DNA of 18,980 bases from an uncultured Candidatus Saccharibacteria bacterium. Its GTDB lineage: Bacteria; Patescibacteriota; Saccharimonadia; Saccharimonadales; UBA4665. The stretch is from contig CAITDW010000016.1 in the NCBI GenBank assembly GCA_903891235.1, forward strand, positions 1 to 18,980, written 5' to 3'. A model generated the notes under the pieces. That model did no database searches, had not been told where the DNA came from, and saw only the letters and a program-made list of their open reading frames with translations. Position numbers and translations under genes: made by a program. Below, piece by piece: positions 13,352 through 18,980 of this stretch (position 1 is its first letter; each line of letters opens with the position of its first letter).

Positions 13352-14878
13352 ATGTCAGCCCAAGAAGATTATAAATTTAGCGTAGTTATACCTGCGCGCA
13401 ATGAAGAAAACTATATCCGTGCCACGATTAAATCTATAAAAGATCAGGATTACACGGGTTTTGTTGAAATTATAGTTGTTGATAACGCTAGTATTGATAA
13501 AACAGCCGAAGTCGCTAAAAGCCTGGGAGCAAAAGTTGTTACAGAAATGAGAGTTGGTCTTCCTAGAGCAAGGGACACAGGTAGAAATGCAGCTGTCGGG
13601 GATATTATTGTTTATGTTGATGCAGACACTCTTTTGCCTAGTAATTATATAACTGTTACAGCTGAAGTCTTCAAGGGCAATGATCGAATAGTCGCAACGA
13701 GTAATCCTTTAACTTTAACCGATGGAACACCATGGATGAATTTTTGTTGCAGTTTCTTTTTTGATATTATCTTCCCGATTCAAAACTTTTTACTTGCAAC
13801 TCTCGGTTTATCTCATCAAGTAATTGGGGGCAATTTTGCGGTTAGAAGTAAAAGTCTCGATGAAATTGGTGGTTTTGATACTACAATAGAGTTTTATGGA
13901 GAAGATCTAGCTATTTCTAAACACTTATCAAAAATTGGTAAGATAAAAATTATACCAAGTTTATATGGTAGTACTTCAGCCAGAAGGTTAGCATCACAAG
14001 GAACGCTTAGAACCTTTGGGCTATATTTCAAAAACTTTTTCACCGTTCTATTGCTGAATAAAGGATCCGACGGGACCTTACTAAAAAACCTTCTAAAATA
14101 TATATCATTAATCTTTATTGTTATTATTTTTTTCAAATATACGCACCTATGGAGAATTATTGGGCGGGATAAAGATCAATCAATAGAATATTTTCTTAGC
14201 ATAGTTGGTATATATTTAATTTACGGATTCTTTTACTCTAAGTCAGTATTATATGGACGTGTATTTAGTCAATTTATTGTTGCTAGCCCAATTGTTTCTT
14301 TTACCTTTGACGATGGTCCATCGCCAAGCACCAAGAAAATATTAGCAATATTAAAGAAAGAAAACATTAAAGCAACTTTTTTTGTGGTTGGAAAGCAAAT
14401 AGATAAATATCCAGAAATTGCCAAACAAATTATTGATGAGGGGCATTGTATCGGAAACCACTCACTAAATCACTCATACACACTTCCATTTCAATCATCC
14501 TCCAAGATTATGAACGAAGTTAACAAAACACAGTCTAAAATAGATGCACTAACAAATAAGGATGATAATATTAACAAAAAACTTTTCAGACCACCTCATG
14601 GATGGAGAACTCCTTGGATGATGAAAGCACTCAATTCTCATGGATATAGCGTTATAACGTGGGATGTCAGCTTAGATTATTTACCTAACGTAAGTACTCA
14701 GTTTATATATAACCGAGTTGTCAAACATACTAGACCAGGTTCTATAGTTTTATTTCATGATTCCATATTCGGTAGCCCAAATGATGATCGAAATAATTTA
14801 GTAGAAGCCTTGCCTAGCATAATCAAGACTCTTAAGGAAAAAGGGTATAGCTTTGCCAGAATCGATAAGATGCTTTAG
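13352..14878 (+). CDS. GT2 glycosyltransferase fused to NodB polysaccharide deacetylase
   Basis: Two-enzyme membrane protein of 508 residues. The GT2 domain (about 8-235) has VVIPARNEE, VVDNAS (D44), the metal-binding DAD at 90-92, GGNFAVR (159-165) and the acceptor-site pair E184-D185. Two TM helices follow (about 250-267, 279-297), with another hydrophobic stretch at 131-152. The NodB domain (about 312-508) carries every motif: TFDDGP (D320, D321), H370 and H374, RPPHGWR (413-419), W437-D438 and LFHD (H469). It should polymerise or extend a cell-surface glycan and N-deacetylate a hexosamine product. Bacterial fusions are often in the opposite order (deacetylase first). The NodB domain's side of the membrane depends on whether the 131-152 stretch crosses it. 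Confidence 0.9.
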   Translation: MSAQEDYKFSVVIPARNEENYIRATIKSIKDQDYTGFVEIIVVDNASIDKTAEVAKSLGAKVVTEMRVGLPRARDTGRNAAVGDIIVYVDADTLLPSNYITVTAEVFKGNDRIVATSNPLTLTDGTPWMNFCCSFFFDIIFPIQNFLLATLGLSHQVIGGNFAVRSKSLDEIGGFDTTIEFYGEDLAISKHLSKIGKIKIIPSLYGSTSARRLASQGTLRTFGLYFKNFFTVLLLNKGSDGTLLKNLLKYISLIFIVIIFFKYTHLWRIIGRDKDQSIEYFLSIVGIYLIYGFFYSKSVLYGRVFSQFIVASPIVSFTFDDGPSPSTKKILAILKKENIKATFFVVGKQIDKYPEIAKQIIDEGHCIGNHSLNHSYTLPFQSSSKIMNEVNKTQSKIDALTNKDDNINKKLFRPPHGWRTPWMMKALNSHGYSVITWDVSLDYLPNVSTQFIYNRVVKHTRPGSIVLFHDSIFGSPNDDRNNLVEALPSIIKTLKEKGYSFARIDKML

Positions 14879-15033
14879 TTATAACCAAGACCAGGTATAA
14901 CTTCTAGCTTTTGATCTTCGCTAAGTCGCTCCCAACTCATTGCTAATATTGCTAAGTGTCTTTGAACATCTTCGATATTAGCGAGATTTGAGTATTCAGA
15001 TTCTTTATTTTGACTATTTCTCTCTTGATTCAT
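14875..15033 (-). CDS. Small 52-aa protein behind a possible attenuator
   Basis: Not recognised. A 52-codon ORF with ATG at 15033-15031 and TAA at 14877-14875. A strong Shine-Dalgarno, AAGGAG, is 4-5 nt before the ATG. The protein starts MNQERNSQNKESEYSNLANI and continues with an amphipathic helix (EDVQRHLAILAMSWERLSEDQKLEVIPGLGYN). It has no Cys, signal or TM. Its end overlaps the convergent GT2-NodB stop by 4 bp. About 135 nt upstream lies a good promoter, and between them a hairpin with a T-tract that ends just before the RBS. It fills most of the otherwise empty 14879-15205 stretch. Confidence 0.6.
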   Translation of the reverse strand: MNQERNSQNKESEYSNLANIEDVQRHLAILAMSWERLSEDQKLEVIPGLGYN

Positions 15034-15047
15034 ACATCTCCTTATAA

Positions 15048-15081
15048 AAAAAACGGACTCTTCTCTGTGAGCCCATTTTTT
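15048..15081 (-). terminator. Intrinsic terminator or attenuator before 52-aa ORF
   Basis: Minus strand: AAAAAATGGGCTC, loop ACAGAGAA, GAGTCCGTTTTTT. This pairs over 13 positions with two G-U wobbles and is followed by an 8-T run. On the plus strand the same pairs become A-C mismatches, so it is clearly better as a minus-strand terminator, although it could also stop plus-strand transcription from the GT2-NodB gene (six Ts there). It lies 7 nt upstream of the RBS of the 52-aa ORF. Confidence 0.7.
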
Positions 15082-15110
15082 GTTTAATTTATTCTTAATT
15101 TATACTTAAC

Positions 15111-15126
15111 AGGCTCTCAAAGAGTC
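15111..15126 (-). promoter_or_regulatory. Candidate antiterminator segment
   Basis: The minus-strand RNA GACUCUUUGAGAGCCU contains GACUCUU, complementary to AAGAGUC of the terminator 3' arm, and GAGCC, complementary to GGCUC of its 5' arm. Pairing with either arm would prevent the terminator hairpin. Confidence 0.4.
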
Positions 15127-15175
15127 AATCACAATAATATTAATTACCTTGCTTGATATGTTAGCCATGCCTAGT

Positions 15176-15204
15176 ATATTAATTAAAATTTATTAAATGG
15201 TCAA
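15176..15204 (-). promoter_or_regulatory. Promoter for the 52-aa ORF or a short RNA
   Basis: TTGACC (15204-15199), an exact 17-bp spacer, and TAATAT (15181-15176) on the minus strand. Transcription would begin near 15169, just after the DEAD-box stop codon. It would give a leader of about 135 nt, or a ~120-nt RNA if the terminator is used. Confidence 0.6.
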
Positions 15205-15205
15205 G

Positions 15206-16405
15206 TTAATATCTTTTTTCAATAAAAGTGAGGGCATGTCCTACGCGACCAGCTCTACCAGCTCTACCAATACGATGGACATAGTCATCATAAGTTTGTG
15301 GTAATGAAAAGTTTACTACATGAGTAATATCGGCTACGTCTATACCTCTAGCAGCAACATCAGTAGCTACTAAAACCTTAACTTTAGATTCTTTGAAGTT
15401 ACGAAGAGCTTTCTGTCTTGCAGCTTGAGATTTACCACCATGAATAGCCTCTGAATCAAAACCTCTATTCCTAAGTTCATCATTTAGTTTTTCAACATTA
15501 CGATGAGTGTCATCAAATATTAATGTTTTGTTGACTTGTTCAGAAATTAAAATGTCATGAAGTTTAACTATTTTATCTTCTTTAGTTGAAAAGTTAACTA
15601 CATTTTGGTTTACATTCTCACTAGTATCACTAGTCTTAACCATAATATGTGCAGGATTGTTAGAGAATTTATCTATATGAACCTTTACTTTACCTTCCAT
15701 GGTTGCTGAGAAAAAGAATGATTGTCGATCAGTAGATGTTTGATTAATGATTTCAGTGATATCATCTATGAATCCCATATCTAGCATTCGATCAAATTCA
15801 TCTAGAACTAGCATATTCACATCATGAATTCTAAGTGTTCTTCTTTCTATGTGATCTTTAACTCGTCCAGGCGTCCCGATAATAATCTGAGGATTCTTTC
15901 TGAGATCACTTAGTTGAGGCTGCATTGATACACCACCTATTAGAATGGCTCCAAATAGTCCACTGCCTTTAGCAATGAGACGTGTTTGGTCTTCAATCTG
16001 TTCTGCCAGTTCACGAGTTGGAGCTAAAATGATAACTCTACTTGATTTATCTGAAATTAATTTATTGAGTACCGGTACTAAGAAAGCAGCTGTTTTACCA
16101 GTTCCTGTGTTAGCTATTCCTACAATATCTTTTCCTTCAAGAGCTAGCGAAATTGTTTGATCTTGAATAGGGGATGGAGTTTCGTATCCCATATTAATTA
16201 AATTAGTTTTAATTATTTCATTGACATTAAAATCAACAAATTTATTCTTAGGAATGTATACTTCAGCTTCAGTTACCTTGGCGGTTTTTATGAATTTGTT
16301 TGGATCAATATATTGTCTTCTAGATTTAGAAGATGAAGATCTTGAACGATTAAAGTTAGGTCTAGAACGAAAGCTAGAGTTATTGCGTGTGTTATTATAG
16401 GGCAT
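15206..16405 (-). CDS. DEAD-box ATP-dependent RNA helicase (DEFD variant)
   Basis: RNA helicase for ribosome assembly, mRNA decay or cold adaptation. The 399 residues start with a basic Arg/Ser/Asn-rich extension (about 1-45, likely RNA-binding). Then follow the Q motif (GYETPSPIQ, Q81), Walker A ANTGTGKT (98-105), PTREL (129-133), TPGR (178-181), motif II DEFD (202-205), SAT (233-235) and the helicase C domain with IFDDTHRNVEKL, ATDVAARGID and HRIGRAGR. It ends only ~15 residues after motif VI and lacks the long C-terminal RNA-binding tail of CsdA or DbpA. Motif II has Phe in place of Ala. A promoter and structured leader suggest separate regulation from the redox operon upstream. Confidence 0.95.
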   Translation of the reverse strand: MPYNNTRNNSSFRSRPNFNRSRSSSSKSRRQYIDPNKFIKTAKVTEAEVYIPKNKFVDFNVNEIIKTNLINMGYETPSPIQDQTISLALEGKDIVGIANTGTGKTAAFLVPVLNKLISDKSSRVIILAPTRELAEQIEDQTRLIAKGSGLFGAILIGGVSMQPQLSDLRKNPQIIIGTPGRVKDHIERRTLRIHDVNMLVLDEFDRMLDMGFIDDITEIINQTSTDRQSFFFSATMEGKVKVHIDKFSNNPAHIMVKTSDTSENVNQNVVNFSTKEDKIVKLHDILISEQVNKTLIFDDTHRNVEKLNDELRNRGFDSEAIHGGKSQAARQKALRNFKESKVKVLVATDVAARGIDVADITHVVNFSLPQTYDDYVHRIGRAGRAGRVGHALTFIEKRY

Positions 16406-16412
16406 AAAAAAA

Positions 16413-16488
16413 GAATCCTTTTTGTTATTAGTTAGTAATCGATTGTCACGAATGAAAATCGAACATACATACTAATTTTCGAGGATTC
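16413..16488 (-). promoter_or_regulatory. Structured 5' leader able to mask the helicase RBS
   Basis: In the ~95-nt leader, GAAUCCU (16488-16482) can pair with AGGAUUC (16419-16413), which contains the Shine-Dalgarno AGGA about 10 nt before the ATG. Inside this, GAAAAU and AUUUUC form a further 6-bp stem with a 15-nt loop. It is a candidate temperature- or protein-responsive switch. Confidence 0.5.
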
Positions 16489-16506
16489 ATTGAAACAATT
16501 AATATA

Positions 16507-16535
16507 ATTTTAGCATAAAAATTAATAATAAGCAA
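16507..16535 (-). promoter_or_regulatory. Promoter for DEAD-box helicase
   Basis: TTGCTT (16535-16530), a 17-bp spacer, and TAAAAT (16512-16507) on the minus strand, located in the 138-bp gap after the redox operon. Predicted start near 16500. Confidence 0.7.
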
Positions 16536-16543
16536 GACTTTCT

Positions 16544-17173
16544 TTAATCTTTCATTAATCCTGCACGATAAAGTCTTGATGCTATACCAAGCAAAACCAA
16601 TAAACCTGAAGCTATAAAAGCTAATCTAAATGTTCCATATTTCAGGTCACTACCACTCGATAGAGCATGTATAAAGACTAAAATAAATACAATATAACTG
16701 AGATAGTGGGTATTCTTCCAAATTCTTTTCTTTGTATCAATCCATTTTAAAGAGGTGGCTATAATGATTACAATACAGTACATTGCCAATATGCCAGACG
16801 CAATAGCCATAAAATTTAGGTTAAGACCTAGAACTAAGCTCTTGTTCGAGTAGCGATTCAAAAAAGGTATAAAAAGTTGGATGAATGAAAAAGAAACAAA
16901 GTGATCAATAAATAGAAAGCCACCATGAATAATAATTGCTGCTAGAAGCGCGTAGGATAAAGCTTTATGGATAGCCCAGGCCTTAATTGGATCTATTAAA
17001 CGATATGTTAAGCCGGTGACCTGACCTATGCCTGAGAGCATAATCAGGATTAATAATCCTGCTGCGGTAAATCCTGAAGCACGAACGATATACCAGGGCC
17101 AGGAAATAGATACTCGGTTACCAATAATTTGAATAGTTGAAGACGTCATATATAAAGAGTTTATTAAATGCAT
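16544..17173 (-). CDS. Ferric-reductase-like bis-heme transmembrane protein
   Basis: Membrane cytochrome b-type protein of the ferric reductase/NOX/MsrQ-like superfamily. It has 209 residues and about six TM helices. Two pairs of His in facing helices fit two stacked hemes: H69 and H83 (AIHKALS...IIIHGG), then H156 and H169 (KNTHYLS...VFIHALS). There is no FAD or NAD domain on this polypeptide; those functions are on the FNR protein two genes upstream in the same operon. It should pass electrons from a cytoplasmic flavin to an acceptor on the outer face of the membrane. It starts 9 nt after the apbE stop. The final acceptor cannot be told from sequence. Confidence 0.87.
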   Translation of the reverse strand: MHLINSLYMTSSTIQIIGNRVSISWPWYIVRASGFTAAGLLILIMLSGIGQVTGLTYRLIDPIKAWAIHKALSYALLAAIIIHGGFLFIDHFVSFSFIQLFIPFLNRYSNKSLVLGLNLNFMAIASGILAMYCIVIIIATSLKWIDTKKRIWKNTHYLSYIVFILVFIHALSSGSDLKYGTFRLAFIASGLLVLLGIASRLYRAGLMKD

Positions 17174-17182
17174 TAAGTAGTA

Positions 17183-18109
17183 TTATATTCCTTTTCTTAT
17201 TATACTCAAATTCTGTGCTTTATCTAAGCATTGCATTAAATAACCAGTAATCCATTGTTTGTTTAATGCTAGTTTTGCAAACTCTTCTCCCTCTATGACG
17301 ATAGATTTTGCTATTACATCCGCCGTACTAGCCTCGCCTGCTATGACCGTCGCGCTAAGGATGTTGTTTTTAGACGGACTTTTTGTCTTTGGATTAATCA
17401 GGTGATGCCAGGAGCTATTATTCTTGTAACCGTTACGCTTTGTAATGCCTGAGGTTGCAATAGATATCTTATGATTGTTTTTCAGAACAATACTATCGAT
17501 GGTTTTATTGCCATCTAGACTACTGGCTATATTAATCTCGAATGGTTGTTTGTTTATATTGATGCCTTTACATATGATATCTCCACCTAATGATAGCCAG
17601 TAACCATCAAGATTCTTTTTATCCAGGAATAAAGATAATTGATCAAGTAAATAACCCTTACCAATACCACCAAGATCAATTGCTGATTGTTCAGGTATTT
17701 TTAACGAATTATCTTTAATCTTTAAATCCTTATAGTCAGCTAGTACATCTCCCGAAAAATCTGGACTATCCGTTTCTGGACTATTCCAAGAGTTTTTATA
17801 GCCAACTTTTTGCAGAGTTGGCAATATAAACGGATTGAATACTCCATGCGTTATTTTTGAATAGTCTTGGACTTTTAATAATATTTCCTTCATCGGTTGA
17901 GATATTTCAGTCCTAGTTCCAGCGCTTCGATTGATTTTGGTTAATTCGGAACTATCTTTAAATCTACTAAATCTATTTTCAAATTTATCTATCTTATCTA
18001 TTAATTCATCGAATATTAATTCAGCAAATTTTTCTTCTCTGTTTGTTGTTATCGTTAAAAAGGCTTTTGAACCTAGACAATCATATTTCCTTTGAAATCT
18101 ATTCACCAT
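17183..18109 (-). CDS. apbE: ApbE FAD:protein FMN transferase, no signal peptide
   Basis: Transfers FMN from FAD to a Ser/Thr of target proteins. The 308 residues carry the family motifs: the early FENRFSRFKDSSELTKIN segment, DLGGIGKGY (145-153), SLGGD (173-177), IATSG (217-221), HHLINPKT (235-242) and the Mg-binding AGEASTADVIAKS region (257-269). The N-terminus MVNRFQRKYDCLG has neither a signal peptide nor a lipobox, unlike many exported ApbE lipoproteins, so a cytoplasmic location is likely. No (S/T)GA(T/S)-type acceptor motif was found in the visible neighbours. The ATG follows the FNR stop by 3 nt, implying coupled expression. Confidence 0.93.
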   Translation of the reverse strand: MVNRFQRKYDCLGSKAFLTITTNREEKFAELIFDELIDKIDKFENRFSRFKDSSELTKINRSAGTRTEISQPMKEILLKVQDYSKITHGVFNPFILPTLQKVGYKNSWNSPETDSPDFSGDVLADYKDLKIKDNSLKIPEQSAIDLGGIGKGYLLDQLSLFLDKKNLDGYWLSLGGDIICKGININKQPFEINIASSLDGNKTIDSIVLKNNHKISIATSGITKRNGYKNNSSWHHLINPKTKSPSKNNILSATVIAGEASTADVIAKSIVIEGEEFAKLALNKQWITGYLMQCLDKAQNLSIIRKGI

Positions 18110-18112
18110 AAA

Positions 18113-18980
18113 TTAGGATACTGAGGTTGTCGGGGGAGTATATGTATAATTATTCGTCGGAGGAGCGGGCTGTTGAGTCGGAGCGGGGGTGGGAGCATTA
18201 TTATTCGTAACATTGTTCGAGTCCGTATTATTACTTGTAGTATTAGGAGTTGGCTGGGAAGGTATAGAACTTGGAGTTTGATGTGCTTGAGCATTCGCAA
18301 GCTTTGGAACTGCCCTAACTAAATCTATAGCCATAAAGAAAAATGAGGCTAAAGCAATAATGCCAGCAGATAGTACATAAGTTAAAAATGGAATACTTTT
18401 TTTTCTGTCTTCAGGATCACTTTGGAGACTGACGCTTGGGCTAAATTCTTCTATGATTATTTGCTCATCATTAACTTCCCTAGAGACCAATATTTTTGAA
18501 ACTGAGTCCTTTAGCGCTTTAGGTCCACAAATAAAAAATGTATAATTGCTATAGTTTTGATCTGTAATTTTATCTAGTAAATTCGCTGTTACAAAACCTT
18601 TATACATATTCGTTATATTATTTTGCTTTGGCTTAATTTCACTAGATATTAAATGAATAACTCTTAAGTATTTGTTATTTCGTTCAAGCTCTGCTATCTC
18701 ATCCATAAAAGGTATATTGTCTGATGATCTATTGCCATAAACTAAAGTAATAGGTAGTTTTGTTTTACTTTCAGTCAAATATCTTAACATACTTATATAT
18801 GGTGTTATGCCAATTCCACCAGCTATAAGCAATAAGTTTTGATCTATTTCAGCATCGATCACGAAATTTCCAAATGGGCCACTAATAAAGATGGAATCTC
18901 CAGGACTAAGCTTGCTTAATGCTTTAGTGAAGTTTCCATATTTTTTTATAGCAATTTGAATGATATTAGAATTTGGTGAA
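18113..18980 (-). CDS. Ferredoxin reductase-type FAD/NAD protein with TM and Pro/Thr/Asn tail, N-terminus outside window
   Basis: Flavin oxidoreductase module of the FNR superfamily. The frame is open to the window edge, so the start is outside; the internal GTG at 18862 is not a real start. In the 288 visible codons: end of the FAD domain (LSPGDSIFISGPFGNF, residues 24-39), the NAD(P)-binding site LLIAGGIGITP (50-60), VYGNRS (80-85), CGP (152-154), and a terminal IIIEEFS that usually ends such proteins. Here the protein continues with a basic linker, one TM helix (about 198-220) and a ~60-residue tail rich in Pro, Thr and Asn. This should place the tail outside the cell. It is first in the operon FNR-apbE-heme protein and is the likely electron donor to the heme protein. 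Confidence 0.87.
   Translation of the reverse strand, partial: SPNSNIIQIAIKKYGNFTKALSKLSPGDSIFISGPFGNFVIDAEIDQNLLLIAGGIGITPYISMLRYLTESKTKLPITLVYGNRSSDNIPFMDEIAELERNNKYLRVIHLISSEIKPKQNNITNMYKGFVTANLLDKITDQNYSNYTFFICGPKALKDSVSKILVSREVNDEQIIIEEFSPSVSLQSDPEDRKKSIPFLTYVLSAGIIALASFFFMAIDLVRAVPKLANAQAHQTPSSIPSQPTPNTTSNNTDSNNVTNNNAPTPAPTQQPAPPTNNYTYTPPTTSVS

Noticed and set aside
15945..16160. 71-aa plus-strand ORF antisense to the helicase
   Set aside because: It mirrors the conserved helicase motif region and has no independent support; the same applies to 13894-14136 and 7329-7556.
18103..18300. 65-aa minus-strand ORF in the tail of the FNR gene
   Set aside because: Alternate frame of the Pro/Thr/Asn tail; the product is low-complexity and the main frame continues into a clear FNR domain.
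1..18980. UGA-to-glycine recoding (code 25)
   Set aside because: Several conserved genes end at UGA at the expected C-terminus, and no in-frame UGA occurs inside the conserved domains.

Overview
The window looks like a chromosomal piece of a Patescibacteria/CPR genome, most likely a Saccharibacteria (TM7) relative. The evidence is AT-rich DNA, compact reduced housekeeping proteins, a short bL32, a uS/bS16-KH-TrmD block without RimM or bL19, and an LPNTG-type surface protein with a lineage-style N-terminal domain. UGA is used as an ordinary stop (for example rnc, sodX and the 11385-12710 gene), which argues against the UGA-Gly code of Gracilibacteria/Absconditabacteria. The phylum assignment is inference from protein character, not a phylogeny.

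Layout. (1) 1-6505 is an information-processing block: 5'-truncated leuS, then rpmF-nusB-NUDIX-rnc behind a good promoter, rpsP with its own consensus promoter, an inverted mntP-like gene, khpA with an acidic tail, a bulged hairpin plus intrinsic terminator, and trmD. (2) 6537-7932 is a stress cassette: nickel superoxide dismutase (sodN), its maturation protease (sodX) and a PIG-L deacetylase. (3) 7922-11262 holds poorly characterised genes, mostly on the minus strand: a 135-aa protein, a small polar protein, an HdeD-like membrane protein, a six-TM protein and an aldo/keto reductase. (4) 11385-14878 is cell-envelope: an LPNTG surface protein translationally coupled to a coiled-coil/two-TM protein, then a GT2-NodB fusion. 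(5) 14875-16405 (minus) has an unlisted 52-aa ORF behind a possible attenuator, and a DEAD-box helicase with a structured leader. (6) 16544-18980 (minus) is a redox operon: a membrane-anchored ferredoxin-reductase-type NAD/FAD module (N-terminus outside the window), ApbE flavin transferase and a bis-heme ferric-reductase-like membrane protein.

How it fits together. Two modules deal with oxygen or electrons: the nickel SOD pair, and the FNR-ApbE-heme protein operon that could carry electrons from cytoplasmic NAD(P)H across the membrane. The surface genes suggest an elaborate envelope, as expected for an epibiont. A recurrent regulatory theme is visible: at least four genes have an extended -10 box (TGnTAnnnT) placed so that the start codon is at or next to the expected transcription start, with no Shine-Dalgarno, so leaderless mRNAs seem common here.

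No tRNA, rRNA, CRISPR array, insertion sequence or phage gene was recognised.
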